Assembly (NCBI GenBank): GCA_029433365.1
Contig: JAQTHZ010000001.1
Location: 1,240,001 to 1,304,000, forward strand
Length of the DNA: 64,000 bases
Reading direction: 5' to 3'
DNA from: Orbaceae bacterium ESL0721
GTDB taxonomy: Bacteria; Pseudomonadota; Gammaproteobacteria; Enterobacterales; Orbaceae
The notes beneath the pieces are model-generated. The model did no database searches and was not told the origin of the DNA. It was given only the letters and a program-made list of their open reading frames with translations. Below, piece by piece: positions 29,736-40,130 of this stretch (position 1 is the stretch's first letter; the number at the start of each line of letters is the position of its first letter). The translations under genes and the position numbers were made by a program.

Positions 29736-29773
29736 TAACTATTTACCTATTTACCTATTTAACAATTTAGCTA

Positions 29774-32053
29774 CTAATGTAATCTCTCTCTCACTTCTAA
29801 TGTTGCATCGACCATATGTTTTAGGCTTTCAACCACCTCTTTCTCGCCTCGTGTTTTTAGACCACAATCGGGATTGATCCAGAGTTTCTGTTTATCTATT
29901 TTGCTTAGCAATTTTTCGATAGTATCTTTAATCTCAGCAATCGATGGTACCCGTGGTGAGTGGATATCATAGACACCCGGACCTACCTCAGTTTTAAAGT
30001 GATTGGCTTTAAGGACATCGATCAGATCTAAATTTGAACGTGACGCTTCAAATGAGATCACATCAGCATCCATTGCATCGATATCTTTAATAATGTCGGC
30101 AAATTCGCTATAACACATGTGAGTATGGATCTGGGTATCCTCTTTCACTTTACTGTGTACTAATCTAAATGCTGGAATAGCCCAATCAAGATATTCACTA
30201 TCCCAATCTTCGCGACGTAGTGGTAGCTTCTCTTTTAGTGCTGCCTCATCAATTTGAATGATTCTAATACCCGCCGCTTCAAGATCTAACACCTCATCCC
30301 CTATTGCTAAAGCGATCTGGAATACTGACTCTTTTTGTGAAATATCTTCACGTGGGAATGACCAGTTTAGAATGGTCACAGGACCTGTTAACATCCCTTT
30401 AACCGGTTTTTCAGTGAGACTTTGGGCATAGACTGAGTAGTCAACTGTCATCGGTTTAGATCGTGAAATGTCGCCCCAGACAATAGGTGGCTTAACACAG
30501 CGCGTACCATAAGATTGAACCCACGCTTTTTCGGTAAAGACAAAACCATTTAAGCTCTCTCCAAAATACTCCACCATATCATTACGCTCAAATTCACCAT
30601 GCACCAGAACATCTAAACCTATATCCTCTTGCAACTTGATACATTCAGCAATCTTCTGATGATTAAATTCAGTATATTGCGATAAATTAATTTCACCGCG
30701 CTTAAATTTAGAACGGTTTAACCGTACATCGGCAGTTTGTGGGAAAGATCCAATAGTGGTGGTTGGCAGTACCGGTAGATTAAAGGCCTTTTTCTGTGCT
30801 GCTTCACGCTCAGAGAAAGCGGGCAGACGGATAAAATCCTGCACCGTTAGATCTTTAATACGTTCACGTACTGCGCTGTTTGCCCCTTCACGTTCACGGG
30901 TAAAGAGTGTCTGATTGGCGCGATAGGCGGCACTATTTTCAACATTTTTATCATTAACTAACTCACCTAACTCGGCAATTTCCTGCAGTTTTTCTTGGGC
31001 AAAGGCAAAATAGGCGCGCTGTTGAATGGTTAATTTTGTCTCATTTTGTAAGGTATAAGGGACATGCAGTAGTGAACAGGAGCTATTAATAACAACATTA
31101 TAGGCTTTCTGTTTAATCTGATTAAGTAGGGCTAACGTTTTTTGGTAATTATTTTTCCAGATATTTTTACCATTAACCACGCCAGCAAACAGAATTTTAT
31201 CGCTTGGGAAGCCATTTTTTTCGAGTAGCGAAAGTGTCTGCTTACCTTCCACAAAATCCAATCCAATTGCATCAAAAGGGAGTGAGATAACTTCGTTATA
31301 ACAGTCGCGAATATCACCAAAATAGGTTTGTAGAATTATTTTGCTACTTTTTTTAACGGTTGCCGTCAATAGCGCCTGATAGATGTTGCTAAAGAGTTCA
31401 ATATCGTCTTTATCGAGATCAGTAACCAAAATAGGCTCATCAATCTGGATAAATTCAGCACCAAGATCCGCCAATTTACCGATGATCTGCTGATAGACTT
31501 TGATAATATCAGCCTTAAAATCGACCAACTTTTTACTACCTAAATAGTTAGCCAATTTAAAGAAGGTAAATGGCCCAATAATGACCGGTTTAGTCTGAAT
31601 ACCGAGCGTTTTAGCTTCAAGATACTCATCAAAAGGTTTACTGCTAGCAAGTTTGATCTGGGTGCTATCTTCAACCTCTGGCACTAAATAGTGATAGTTA
31701 GTGTTAAACCACTTTTTCATGGCTAACGCACGCACATCACCTTTATCACCTTGGTAACCGCGAGCCATCGCAAAATAGCGGTCAAGTTCAGATAGCCCTA
31801 ACTGTTGATAGCGTGCTGGGATCACATTTAGCAGCACTGCTGTATCTAAAATAGCATCATAAAAAGAGAAATCATTCGATGAGATGAGTGAAATTTTACT
31901 CTCAGCTTGAACTTTTAAATGTTCTGCTCGTAACGCTTTTGCCTCATCTAAAAGAGCTGACTGAGCTTTATCACCTTTAAAATAGGACTCTGTGGCAAAC
32001 TTAAGTTCGCGTAATTTCCCCACTCGAGGATAACCAATAACCGCTGTATTCAT
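29774..32053 (-). CDS. metE: Cobalamin-independent methionine synthase
   Basis: Transfers the methyl group of 5-methyltetrahydropteroyl-triglutamate to homocysteine, with zinc. The 759-residue product has both barrel halves. The N-terminal half opens [14 protein letters not shown]; the catalytic half has [47 protein letters not shown], the zinc ligands in HTHMCYSEF and [10 protein letters not shown]. Its position before metF supports a methionine unit that does not need vitamin B12. Its 3' end holds a one-mismatch copy of the recurrent 12-mer (29817-29828). Confidence 0.97.
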   Translation of the reverse strand: MNTAVIGYPRVGKLRELKFATESYFKGDKAQSALLDEAKALRAEHLKVQAESKISLISSNDFSFYDAILDTAVLLNVIPARYQQLGLSELDRYFAMARGYQGDKGDVRALAMKKWFNTNYHYLVPEVEDSTQIKLASSKPFDEYLEAKTLGIQTKPVIIGPFTFFKLANYLGSKKLVDFKADIIKVYQQIIGKLADLGAEFIQIDEPILVTDLDKDDIELFSNIYQALLTATVKKSSKIILQTYFGDIRDCYNEVISLPFDAIGLDFVEGKQTLSLLEKNGFPSDKILFAGVVNGKNIWKNNYQKTLALLNQIKQKAYNVVINSSCSLLHVPYTLQNETKLTIQQRAYFAFAQEKLQEIAELGELVNDKNVENSAAYRANQTLFTREREGANSAVRERIKDLTVQDFIRLPAFSEREAAQKKAFNLPVLPTTTIGSFPQTADVRLNRSKFKRGEINLSQYTEFNHQKIAECIKLQEDIGLDVLVHGEFERNDMVEYFGESLNGFVFTEKAWVQSYGTRCVKPPIVWGDISRSKPMTVDYSVYAQSLTEKPVKGMLTGPVTILNWSFPREDISQKESVFQIALAIGDEVLDLEAAGIRIIQIDEAALKEKLPLRREDWDSEYLDWAIPAFRLVHSKVKEDTQIHTHMCYSEFADIIKDIDAMDADVISFEASRSNLDLIDVLKANHFKTEVGPGVYDIHSPRVPSIAEIKDTIEKLLSKIDKQKLWINPDCGLKTRGEKEVVESLKHMVDATLEVRERLH

Positions 32054-32197
32054 AACTGTTTTCCTTTACTTTTTTATTATCTCTAATAAGAGCTATTAAT
32101 AATTATTTAGAATAATTAAGAGGTAAAAAAGATAACAAAAAAAACAGTTATTGAATAATCTTACTTTTTTATTATTTAATATAGTTTTTTTCTATAA

Positions 32198-32815
32198 CTA
32201 ATTTGGTTTGATGATAACCAAACGGCGCGTAGCATCAAGTTCAGGAATCTGTAGCGGTAAAGTTTCAATAATGGTAAATCCATTTGGTAACGGATCACTC
32301 TCAACCCCTTTTAAAGCGTAAAAAAGCCCTTCGTCATTTGGTAGATGTCGACACCAAGTCAGCATATCGTTCAGTGATGCAAAGGCTCGACTAATCACAC
32401 CATCAAACTGTTTAGCGGTATATGCCTCTATCCGGCTCTGCTGTGGGTTAATATTGTCCAGTTTAAGTTCAAACTGCACCTGCTTTAAAAAACGGATCCG
32501 TTTCCCTAAACTATCGACTAGATCAAACTGATTATCTGGATTGATGATAGCGAGTGGTACACCTGGTAGACCAGGCCCTGTGCCGACATCGATAAATGTC
32601 TCCCCTTTAAGATGGGGTGAGATAACGATACTATCCATAATATGTTTAATTAGCATCTCTTTCGGATCGCGAATAGCAGTTAAGTTATAGGCTCTATTCC
32701 ACCTATCTAGCATCTTAACATAGCGAATAAGCAGATCTATCTGCGTTTCGGTGATAGATCCTTTTATTACAGGATCAGTCTGGTTAATCAGATCGGTAAG
32801 TCTCTTTTTTAACAT
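32198..32815 (-). CDS. rsmG: 16S rRNA (guanine527-N7)-methyltransferase
   Basis: SAM-dependent methyltransferase of 205 residues (formerly GidB) acting on G527 of 16S rRNA. Motif I reads [17 protein letters not shown], with [11 protein letters not shown] before it and VISRAFASL after it. It lies 29 bases after mnmG in the same direction, the classical arrangement beside oriC. Confidence 0.95.
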   Translation of the reverse strand: MLKKRLTDLINQTDPVIKGSITETQIDLLIRYVKMLDRWNRAYNLTAIRDPKEMLIKHIMDSIVISPHLKGETFIDVGTGPGLPGVPLAIINPDNQFDLVDSLGKRIRFLKQVQFELKLDNINPQQSRIEAYTAKQFDGVISRAFASLNDMLTWCRHLPNDEGLFYALKGVESDPLPNGFTIIETLPLQIPELDATRRLVIIKPN

Positions 32816-32844
32816 TATATTTAATCTATCTTTAGCTAAAGATC

Positions 32845-34743
32845 CTAATGGTTAGGATCGGTTTTTTTAATATAGTTCTGCTTTTTCAGATAAACGAGTA
32901 GCATCGAAATTGCAGCTGGGGTGATACCTGCAATACGGGACGCTTGCCCAATAGAGACAGGTTTATGCTGATTTAACTTGGCAACGACCTCGTTTGAGAG
33001 CCCAGATATTGAGGCGTAGTCGATCTCGCTTGGAATTAAGGTCTCTTCATTCCGTTTTTGCCGCTCGATCTCCTCAATCTGTAGTTTGATATAGCCATCA
33101 TATTTGACCTGAATCTCTACCTGTTCCGCCGCCTTTTCATCATCGAGTCCAGGGGCAAAGAGTGAGAGCGATTTTAATGTCTGATAGCTCATCTCAGGGC
33201 GTTTTAACAGCTCCTCACCGTTCGCCTCTTTGGTGAGATCGGTTTTTAGCACTGCGTTGATCTCATCAATCGAATCGACATGTGGATGTACCCAGATATC
33301 ACGTAGCCTTGCACGCTCTTGCTCGATAGCTTCAAATTTTTGGTTAAATGATTGCCAGCGGTAGTCATCAACTAACCCCAATTTGCGCCCAATTTCGGTA
33401 AGGCGGAGATCAGCATTATCTTCACGCAGAAGTAGACGATATTCAGCTCGAGAGGTGAACATACGATAAGGTTCAGAGGTGCCTAAGGTGCAGAGATCAT
33501 CAACCAAGACACCCAGATAGGCTTTATCACGGGTTGGGAACCACTGATCCTCTTCATACGCATAACGGGCAGCATTAAGCCCCGCTAAAAGCCCTTGGGC
33601 AGCTGCCTCTTCATAACCAGTGGTACCATTGATCTGCCCTGCTAAAAATAGCCCTTGGATCACTTTACTCTCTAAGGTCGGTTTAAGATCGCGTGGATCA
33701 AAGTAGTCATATTCGATCGCATAGCCAGGTCTTATAATATTAGCATTTTCAAGCCCTTCCATACTGCGGATAAAGGCTAACTGAGTATCAAACGGCAAAC
33801 TGGTTGAGATCCCATTAGGGTAGATCTCATTACTATCTAGCCCCTCTGGTTCTAAATAGATCTGATGTGAATTACGATCAGCAAAACGCATGATCTTATC
33901 TTCGATCGATGGGCAGTAACGTGGTCCGATCCCCTCTATGATCCCTGTATACATTGGGCTACGATCGAGATTATTTCGAATGATCTCATGGGTCTTCTCG
34001 TTTGTTGATGTAATAAAGCAGGGGATCTGTGTAGGATGATCAGAGGTTTTACCTAAGAATGAGAATACCGGCACCGGATCATCACCATACTGTTTTGCCA
34101 ATTTAGAGAAGTCGATCGTTCTGGCATCGATACGTGGAGGGGTACCAGTCTTTAATCTCCCCATTCTAAAAGGGTGTTCATGTAGCGCTTTTGAGAGCCC
34201 AACTGAAGCAGGATCACCAGTTCGCCCACCACTGTAGTTATTTAGCCCGATATGAATTTTACCAGCTAAAAAAGTCCCTGTAGTTAAGACAACCGCTTTC
34301 GATCTAAATGCGATCCCCATTTGGGTAACTACCCCTGTGATCTTGCCATTTTCAATAATGAGATCTTCAATAGACTGTTGAAATAACATAAGGTTCTCTT
34401 GGTTTTCTAACGCTGTTCTTACCGCTCTACGATAGAGTGATCGATCGGCTTGTGCGCGGGTAGCTCTGACAGCAGGCCCTTTGCTACTATTCAAGATCCG
34501 GAACTGGATCCCAGCATGATCGGTTGCTGTCGCCATCAATCCGCCCATCGCATCGATCTCTTTAACTAGGTGACCTTTACCAATACCACCAATAGCAGGA
34601 TTACATGACATCTGACCTAACGTATTGATATTGTGTGTTATAAGTATCGTTTTGCGCCCCATTCTTGCAGATGCCATTGCAGCTTCACTACCTGCATGAC
34701 CACCACCAACAACGATCACGTCAAAAAGATCCGGATAGAACAT
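32845..34743 (-). CDS. mnmG: tRNA uridine-5-carboxymethylaminomethyl modification enzyme MnmG
   Basis: With MnmE it adds the cmnm5 group to wobble uridine of several tRNAs. The 632-residue product (formerly GidA) begins with the FAD-binding [14 protein letters not shown], followed by [27 protein letters not shown] and the C-terminal helical domain. Transcribed away from the origin, with rsmG behind it. The start ATG 34743 is preceded by an A+T-rich stretch and AGAGG (reverse strand). Confidence 0.97.
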   Translation of the reverse strand: MFYPDLFDVIVVGGGHAGSEAAMASARMGRKTILITHNINTLGQMSCNPAIGGIGKGHLVKEIDAMGGLMATATDHAGIQFRILNSSKGPAVRATRAQADRSLYRRAVRTALENQENLMLFQQSIEDLIIENGKITGVVTQMGIAFRSKAVVLTTGTFLAGKIHIGLNNYSGGRTGDPASVGLSKALHEHPFRMGRLKTGTPPRIDARTIDFSKLAKQYGDDPVPVFSFLGKTSDHPTQIPCFITSTNEKTHEIIRNNLDRSPMYTGIIEGIGPRYCPSIEDKIMRFADRNSHQIYLEPEGLDSNEIYPNGISTSLPFDTQLAFIRSMEGLENANIIRPGYAIEYDYFDPRDLKPTLESKVIQGLFLAGQINGTTGYEEAAAQGLLAGLNAARYAYEEDQWFPTRDKAYLGVLVDDLCTLGTSEPYRMFTSRAEYRLLLREDNADLRLTEIGRKLGLVDDYRWQSFNQKFEAIEQERARLRDIWVHPHVDSIDEINAVLKTDLTKEANGEELLKRPEMSYQTLKSLSLFAPGLDDEKAAEQVEIQVKYDGYIKLQIEEIERQKRNEETLIPSEIDYASISGLSNEVVAKLNQHKPVSIGQASRIAGITPAAISMLLVYLKKQNYIKKTDPNH

Positions 34744-34798
34744 AAAAAAACCTCTTACCTATGATTGATGGTGTGAATTCTACTCGTCTTTTTCGAGA

Positions 34799-35190
34799 GA
34801 TCAAATAGTCTGTTTTGATCGCCGCTTAATTTAAATAAGATCTTTTATATGATCTTTTTATTTTTATTACTATTAGGATCTGTTTTTTCAGTGGATAACA
34901 TTTCACAGCCTTTATTTATCAAGGGGTTAGTATAGATTAGATCGTGTTAGTTTTCTGGATCTTTTGCTGTTTTTAACTGTGGATACTTTACGTTTTTATC
35001 CACAAGGGATCTGCGCCCCTTTTTTATTCATCGCCTAATAACAGCTTTGTAGCTAGTTTAGACACAGAGTTATTCACAAAAATATTTTTTGATCGCTGCT
35101 TTTTTTACCGTTGCCTGTGCTAATTTTATACAGCTTGATATCTGTTTTTAACTATTGCTTTTTATCGCGGTAAATTTATACTTATCCAAA
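34799..35190. other. oriC: Chromosomal replication origin oriC
   Basis: The spacer between mnmG and hda has the full E. coli-type layout. An A+T-rich unwinding region (34839-34889) holds three GATCT-led 13-mer-like elements, for example GATCTTTTTATTT at 34851-34863. DnaA boxes follow: 34890-34898 (reverse, TTATCCACT), 34978-34986 (reverse, GTATCCACA), 34996-35004 (perfect TTATCCACA), 35070-35078 (TTATTCACA) and 35182-35190 (TTATCCAAA, inside the start region of hda). At least nine GATC sites in about 300 bp fit Dam/SeqA control. The mnmG-rsmG neighbourhood is the classical one; the right neighbour hda, not mioC, is unusual compared with E. coli. Confidence 0.93.
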
Positions 35191-35218
35191 TATCTATTTT
35201 CAGTATGAGGTCTCTTTT

Positions 35219-35905
35219 ATCTCTTTTTCACAGCTTCCTTTGCCCTTTTCTCTGCCCAATAACGAGACGTTTGGAACTTTTTATGTAGGCGAAAATCAGC
35301 TACTGGTCGACTCATTGGTAAATTTACTAGATGAGCCACAGTTTACTGTTTTCTATATCTGGTCTACGCAAAGTGCCGGTCGAACCCATCTCTTAAATGC
35401 AGCTAATCACTTAGGCAGATTGACCAGCTATATCCCCTTAAAACAGCACTACCATTTAGTCCCTGAAATCTTACTAGGATTAGATAGTTATGATGTTGTC
35501 TGTCTGGATGATATTCACGCTATTGCGGGGAATTTAGCGTGGGAAGAGGCGATATTTGATCTCTTTAATAAGTTAACCGAACTAGGTCAAAGTAAGTTGA
35601 TAGTGACCGCAGATAGACCCCCTAAACAGATCCCCTTTTTACTACCTGATTTGGGTTCACGCCTCGCTTGGGGGCAGGTCTATCAACTAAAAGAGTTAAA
35701 TGATGAGGATAAATTGAAGGCACTACAGCTAAGAGCAGAATTAAGAGGTTTTGAGTTACCGACCGAAGTTGGGCTTTTCCTTTTAAAGCGAGTCAATCGG
35801 GATACACGAACACTCTTTACCCTCTTAGACAAATTTGAGACAGCAACACTTATTCAACAACGGAAATTAACGATTCCGTTTATTAAAACTATTTTGGATC
35901 TATAA
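35219..35905 (+). CDS. hda: Hda, regulator of DnaA inactivation; probable AUC start
   Basis: AAA+ DnaA homolog that, bound to the beta clamp, makes DnaA hydrolyse ATP after initiation. It aligns end to end with E. coli Hda (SAGRTHLLNAA Walker A-like, VVCLDDIHAIAG Walker B-like, ending QRKLTIPFIKTIL). The first ordinary start, TTG 35240, would remove the clamp-binding motif, which is encoded just before it: S-Q-L-P-L-P-F. The frame is open back to a TAA at 35171 with no ATG, GTG or TTG. ATC 35219 lies 8 bases after GAGG (35207-35210) and gives ISFSQLPLPF. E. coli hda also uses an unusual start (CUG, from memory). Downstream gene is one base away. Confidence 0.9.
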   Translation: MSFSQLPLPFSLPNNETFGTFYVGENQLLVDSLVNLLDEPQFTVFYIWSTQSAGRTHLLNAANHLGRLTSYIPLKQHYHLVPEILLGLDSYDVVCLDDIHAIAGNLAWEEAIFDLFNKLTELGQSKLIVTADRPPKQIPFLLPDLGSRLAWGQVYQLKELNDEDKLKALQLRAELRGFELPTEVGLFLLKRVNRDTRTLFTLLDKFETATLIQQRKLTIPFIKTILDL

Positions 35906-35906
35906 A

Positions 35907-36683
35907 ATGAACAGTAAACCTGACGCAATTGTCTTTTTTGATTTAGATGGTACGCTCTTAACTAGCAATGTTGATGTAGCGCAAAGCTCAATTGATGCTA
36001 TGCACGCACTGCGCAGTAACAATATCATGCCAATTATCGCAACCGGTAGAACAGCGTGTGAAGTGGCGCATATTATGCAGCAAACCGATATTAATTCGAT
36101 TGTGGCGATGAATGGGCAGGCGGTGTTGTATGATGGTGAAGAGGTGTTTGTTAATAATATTGATCCAAACTTAGTCGATAAGCTCTATCAATTCTCTAAA
36201 GAGGTTGGAATTCCGTTATCCTTCTATAACTATCAGGTGATGCGCATCTCAGCGAGGGGTGAACCGGCGATTAAGTTCTATAATTTTGTTAAAGAGTCCT
36301 TGCCGCCTGTTGATGATACCATCTATCTACATACCGCTATTCAGATGGTGCTACTACTTTGTGAGACGGGTGAATCACAATATCGAGACAAGTTCCCAGA
36401 ACTTACCTTTATTCGAAATGCTCCTTACTGTGTTGATGTCTTTAACCATGGCGGATCAAAAGGGAATGGAATAAAAAAATTGTTAACTAACCGCAATTTT
36501 ACTGATGTGCCAACTTACGCTTTTGGCGATGGTATGAATGATATGGAGATGTTTACAACAGTCGATCACCCTATCTCGATGGCAAATGGGGTTGATGCGT
36601 TAAAAGCGCAGGCAGAGTATATTACTGCAACAAATGATAGTGATGGCATTGTAAAAGGGTTACGCCATTTTGGACTTATCTAA
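35907..36683 (+). CDS. HAD superfamily (Cof-type, class IIB) phosphatase
   Basis: A 258-residue soluble phosphatase. HAD motifs in order: FFDLDGTLLTS (motif I, nucleophile and general acid Asp), IIATGR (motif II), the Lys near KGNGIKKLL (motif III) and FGDGMNDMEMF (motif IV). The large cap between motifs II and III is the IIB type, as in YidA/Cof sugar and cofactor phosphatases. Substrate cannot be told. It begins one base after hda and is likely co-transcribed, a coupling with no obvious logic. Confidence 0.85.
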   Translation: MNSKPDAIVFFDLDGTLLTSNVDVAQSSIDAMHALRSNNIMPIIATGRTACEVAHIMQQTDINSIVAMNGQAVLYDGEEVFVNNIDPNLVDKLYQFSKEVGIPLSFYNYQVMRISARGEPAIKFYNFVKESLPPVDDTIYLHTAIQMVLLLCETGESQYRDKFPELTFIRNAPYCVDVFNHGGSKGNGIKKLLTNRNFTDVPTYAFGDGMNDMEMFTTVDHPISMANGVDALKAQAEYITATNDSDGIVKGLRHFGLI

Positions 36684-36746
36684 CTGACGTTAAATTCCCA
36701 TCTAATATAGATAAATTTATAGATAAAATGTTATTTTATAAGGTGC

Positions 36747-36758
36747 AACCCTAAAACA
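36747..36758 (+). repeat. Recurrent 12-mer AACCCTAAAACA, copy 4
   Basis: Exact copy between the HAD gene and anmK, followed by TTTTTT. Confidence 0.85.
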
Positions 36759-36768
36759 TTTTTTAAGA

Positions 36769-36843
36769 TATCTATTTAAAACTATCTATTTAAAACTATC
36801 TATTTAAAACTATCTATTTAAATCCATCTATTTAAATTCATCT
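36769..36843. repeat. Tandem repeat of a 14-bp unit
   Basis: About five copies of TCTATTTAAAACTA, the last two degenerate (AATCCA, AATTCA), between convergent genes. Slippage-prone; no evident role. Confidence 0.8.
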
Positions 36844-36880
36844 GTTTTTTATAATTTAATCGCCCATTAGGGCGACGAAA

Positions 36881-37993
36881 CTATTGATAAATCACCCCTA
36901 AACTCACCGCTTGGCTAGCACCTGTCACCTCAGGAATGTTGGTTGGAATCTGTTTTAATCGGCAGTAGGCCAACCATGCAAATGCCATCGCTTCCATATA
37001 GTCACCACTTATGCCAACACTATCAGTGGTTAAGACGCGCCAATTAGGGAGTAACATCGCTAACCGCTCCATTATCAGCGGATTTTTTGCGCCCCCACCA
37101 CAAACCAGTAGCTCGCAAGCTAGATTGGGCACGGTAGGGAGTTTCGCCAACTCTTTGCAGATTGACGAGGCGGTTAATTCAACCAATGTTGCTTGAATAT
37201 CTGCCGCTTTTAAATGGTCAAAAGTAGACAACTTCTGTTGTAACCACGCCATATTAAATAGCTCACGTCCACTGCTTTTAGGGGCGGGCTTTTTGAAAAA
37301 AGACTCTGCTAAAAGGTGGTTGAGTAGATCACCATTGATGGTGCCAGTTTTAGCCCATAATGCATCTTTATCATAAGGTTTACCTAACTGCTGGTGGATA
37401 AAGCCATCTAACAGTAAGTTACCAGGACCTGTATCAAAACCAGTTAATGGCATATCGGGGATAAGTGCAGTGATGTTACTAATACCGCCAATATTTAATA
37501 CAATTCTATTTTTATCAGGATCTAAGAGTACGGTTTTATGAAAGGCGGGGACTAACGGCGCACCCTGCCCTCCGTAGGCGAGATCTTTGCGGCGAAAATC
37601 GGCAATAGTGGTTATTCCGGTTTTGGCAGCAATAATATTGGCATCACCTATCTGCATCGTAAAAGGGTATTGCCCAGTTGGGGCGTGGTAGATCGTTTGC
37701 CCATGGCAGCCGATAGCGCTGATCTGCGACCTATCTTGCGGCAATGCATCTAAAAAATGGTTAATACTATCTGCAAAAAGGTGCCCAAGCTGATGATCGA
37801 TCTCACCCAAATTTTGTAAACTGGTCGCTTTACTGCTGCAAAGTTGTAGCAGCCTCTCTCTTATCTCTGTTGGTATTTTGTAACAGCCACTATGTAGTAA
37901 TTTGATCTGCGTTTGATTATCAATCTGTACCAATACCAGATCGACCCCATCCATACTGGTTCCAGACATGACGCCAACATAGAGATTTTGCAT
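36881..37993 (-). CDS. anmK: 1,6-anhydro-N-acetylmuramic acid kinase
   Basis: Murein-recycling enzyme that opens the anhydro ring and phosphorylates it to MurNAc-6-phosphate. The 370-residue product has the ASKHA-fold phosphate motif GVMSGTSMDGVDLVL at the N-terminus, IGCHGQTIYH, ADFRRKDLAYGGQGAPLVPAFH, NIGGISNIT and FDTGPGNLL. Stands alone; murQ is not beside it. Confidence 0.95.
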   Translation of the reverse strand: MQNLYVGVMSGTSMDGVDLVLVQIDNQTQIKLLHSGCYKIPTEIRERLLQLCSSKATSLQNLGEIDHQLGHLFADSINHFLDALPQDRSQISAIGCHGQTIYHAPTGQYPFTMQIGDANIIAAKTGITTIADFRRKDLAYGGQGAPLVPAFHKTVLLDPDKNRIVLNIGGISNITALIPDMPLTGFDTGPGNLLLDGFIHQQLGKPYDKDALWAKTGTINGDLLNHLLAESFFKKPAPKSSGRELFNMAWLQQKLSTFDHLKAADIQATLVELTASSICKELAKLPTVPNLACELLVCGGGAKNPLIMERLAMLLPNWRVLTTDSVGISGDYMEAMAFAWLAYCRLKQIPTNIPEVTGASQAVSLGVIYQ

Positions 37994-38075
37994 AATTTCC
38001 TCATACTAGCTTGTTTTATATAGCGACTGTTTTTATAGATACAGAGTTTATATAGATAAAGTGATTTTATAGAGA

Positions 38076-38657
38076 TTACCCAGCACGCAGGGTAAGCCCT
38101 GTTTTTATATCTCGAATCTCGGATGGTTTATCACGCTGACCAACTTCACCTGCTAAAATAGCAACCTTATCACCAAATTGCGCTGCGACTTCGGCAACGG
38201 TTTTACAAGCAAGATGACCAGAGAGGTTAGCACTAGTTGAGACGAGTGGTTTACCAAATTGCAAACAGAGCTGCTTTACTAATGGGTGGCTGGTAACTCG
38301 CACGGCTATCGTCTCAAATCCACCAGTTAAGTAGCGGGATGTTTTAGGGTTTTTCGGGAAGATCCATGTTACAACCTCACCATTTGACCAACTCGCTAAC
38401 GCACGTGCTCTCTGTTGCCCTGAGAGTGCTGAATCATCAATATAGGGGGTGAGCTGTGAATAGTCACTGGCAATTAAGATCAACCCCTTTTCAATCGGGC
38501 GATGTTTTAGGGTTAACAGGTTTAACAGGGCTGTTTCACAATCGGGATCGCACCCCAATCCAAATACCGCTTCAGTAGGGTAAGCAACCACTTTACCAGC
38601 ATTAAGTTGGGCAACAGTTTCGACAATGGTTAACAGTTTATGGGGCTGATTTTTCAT
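38076..38657 (-). CDS. tsaC: Threonylcarbamoyl-AMP synthase
   Basis: Makes the threonylcarbamoyl-adenylate needed for t6A in tRNAs that read ANN codons. The 193-residue YrdC-fold protein has VVAYPTEAVFGLGCDP, LKHRPIEKGLILIA and PLVSTSANLSG. Length fits TsaC, not the longer Sua5. It contains two exact recurrent 12-mers 163 bases apart (38340 and 38503), encoding N-P-K-T and T-L-K-H. Confidence 0.95.
   Translation of the reverse strand: MKNQPHKLLTIVETVAQLNAGKVVAYPTEAVFGLGCDPDCETALLNLLTLKHRPIEKGLILIASDYSQLTPYIDDSALSGQQRARALASWSNGEVVTWIFPKNPKTSRYLTGGFETIAVRVTSHPLVKQLCLQFGKPLVSTSANLSGHLACKTVAEVAAQFGDKVAILAGEVGQRDKPSEIRDIKTGLTLRAG
38340..38351 (-). repeat. Recurrent 12-mer AACCCTAAAACA, copy 5 (inside tsaC)
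   Basis: Plus strand reads TGTTTTAGGGTT. In the tsaC frame it encodes N-P-K-T. Confidence 0.85.
38503..38514 (-). repeat. Recurrent 12-mer AACCCTAAAACA, copy 6 (inside tsaC)
   Basis: Second copy in the same gene, same orientation, but in the other frame class, encoding T-L-K-H. Confidence 0.85.
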
Positions 38658-38995
38658 ATTTTAGAATCTGGTTAGCGTAAAGTTACGCTCTATAGTAATA
38701 GATTATGATGGTTATAATTTTCGTTTTTATAAATTGTTGTGGTTATAAATTATAGAAGTTATAAATTTTTGTGACTATAAATTATAGTAATAATCGTCGT
38801 AATAGCTACAACATTTATGGTGATACATCAACTAATTTACTTTATATGATTAATTTATTAAATATAGCTGATTTACTATTTTGCGCTTTTAAAATAGATT
38901 CTGTTTTGTTATCCTAAAGATAATGCTTTAAAAATCAAAAGCATGTCATTTAACATACTGTTTATGACATAACGTTTATTAAGAAGGAGTGAGAT
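38658..38995. other. A+T-rich intergenic region between divergent tsaC and yghA
   Basis: About 340 bp with loosely repeated TTATAAATTATAG-type units (38715-38795). It must hold both promoters. No RNA gene seen. Confidence 0.55.
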
Positions 38996-39883
38996 ATGAA
39001 GCAAGTCAAACTGGTTAATCCATTAACAGCTTATTTCCACGGTACTTATGATGAACAGCCGCAACCGGTTCCAGGTATTCAGAAAAAAATGAAGCCTCAA
39101 CCCGATTGTGGAGAAAAAAGTTATAAAGGGCACAATCGCCTGACCGGACGCAAAATATTGGTTACGGGTGGTGATTCAGGTATAGGACGTGCAGCTGCCA
39201 TTGCCTATGCTCGTGAAGGTGCAGATGTCGCTATTAATTACCTGCCAGAAGAGGAGGAAGACGCTAAAGAGGTTGCCGCTCTCATTCAAGAAGCGGGTCA
39301 AAAAGCGGTCTGTATCCCTGGTGACCTAAGTGATGAACAGTTCTGTCAGGAGCTAGTGACCAAAGCCTACAAGCAGCTAGATGGTCTAGATGGCTTAACA
39401 CTGGCAGCCGGCAAACAGCATTATGTAGAGCATATTGCTGATCTCTCCACCGAACAGTTACGAAAAACATTTGAGATCAATGTGTTTTCACTATTCTGGA
39501 TTGTGAAAGCCGCCTTGCCTTATCTACCGGCTGGTGCCACCATTGTAACGACCTCTTCGCTCGAAGCATTCCAACCTGACGCCGCTTTACTAGATTATGC
39601 AGCCACCAAAAGCGCCATTGCTGCTTTTACTCATGGGCTTGGCAAACAGCTAGCTGCTAAAGGGATTCGTGTTAATTCCGTCGCCCCTGGACCAGTTTGG
39701 ACACCACTACAGATAACCGGCGGTCAGCCACAGTCTGCTATTCCTGATTTCGGCAAAATGACCCCACTTAAACGTGCCGGTCAACCAGTTGAACTAGCAG
39801 GAATGTATGTCTATCTAACCTCTGATGAATCGAGCTTTGTCACTGCCGAAGTATATGGCATCAATGGTGGCGTACATTTGTAA
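38996..39883 (+). CDS. yghA: NAD(P)-dependent short-chain dehydrogenase, YghA-like
   Basis: A 295-residue oxidoreductase with an N-terminal extension typical of YghA/YhxC ([20 protein letters not shown]), the SDR cofactor motif [10 protein letters not shown], active-site Ser (TTSSLEA) and Y-x-x-x-K (DYAATKSA). It aligns along its length with E. coli YghA. A strong AAGGAG lies seven bases before ATG 38996. Its base composition looks more G+C-rich than its neighbours and it is followed by a strong terminator, so it may be highly expressed or recently acquired. The alcohol/aldehyde substrate is not evident. Confidence 0.9.
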   Translation: MKQVKLVNPLTAYFHGTYDEQPQPVPGIQKKMKPQPDCGEKSYKGHNRLTGRKILVTGGDSGIGRAAAIAYAREGADVAINYLPEEEEDAKEVAALIQEAGQKAVCIPGDLSDEQFCQELVTKAYKQLDGLDGLTLAAGKQHYVEHIADLSTEQLRKTFEINVFSLFWIVKAALPYLPAGATIVTTSSLEAFQPDAALLDYAATKSAIAAFTHGLGKQLAAKGIRVNSVAPGPVWTPLQITGGQPQSAIPDFGKMTPLKRAGQPVELAGMYVYLTSDESSFVTAEVYGINGGVHL

Positions 39884-39910
39884 TAGCAATTATCTGAAAA
39901 AAAGTAATTA

Positions 39911-39956
39911 AAAAGAGAGTACAGACAACCTTTAACAGTCATCTGTACTCTCTTTT
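39911..39956 (+). terminator. Strong hairpin terminator after yghA
   Basis: Perfect 15-bp stem AAAAGAGAGTACAGA / TCTGTACTCTCTTTT around a 16-base loop, ending in T residues. Confidence 0.85.
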
Positions 39957-40130
39957 ATTACCGCCGCATCACCTTAATAGTAAGCCCCTCTCTTGCTTCG
40001 CTATCATTCGATATTTTTAGATCCATTAAAAAATTACCGAATAACTATATAAATAACTAAATAACTAAAACTATATAGCGCGTATAAATCAATATATAAT
40101 GTTGATCTGTTTCCGGTTGAGTCTAAATTT

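Noticed and set aside
29510-29773. MetJ (AGACGTCT) or MetR sites near metF and metE
   Set aside because: Looked for in both upstream regions; no tandem 8-mer or TGAA-N5-TTCA site was convincing.
36769-36843. CRISPR-like array before anmK
   Set aside because: Simple tandem repeat with no spacers.
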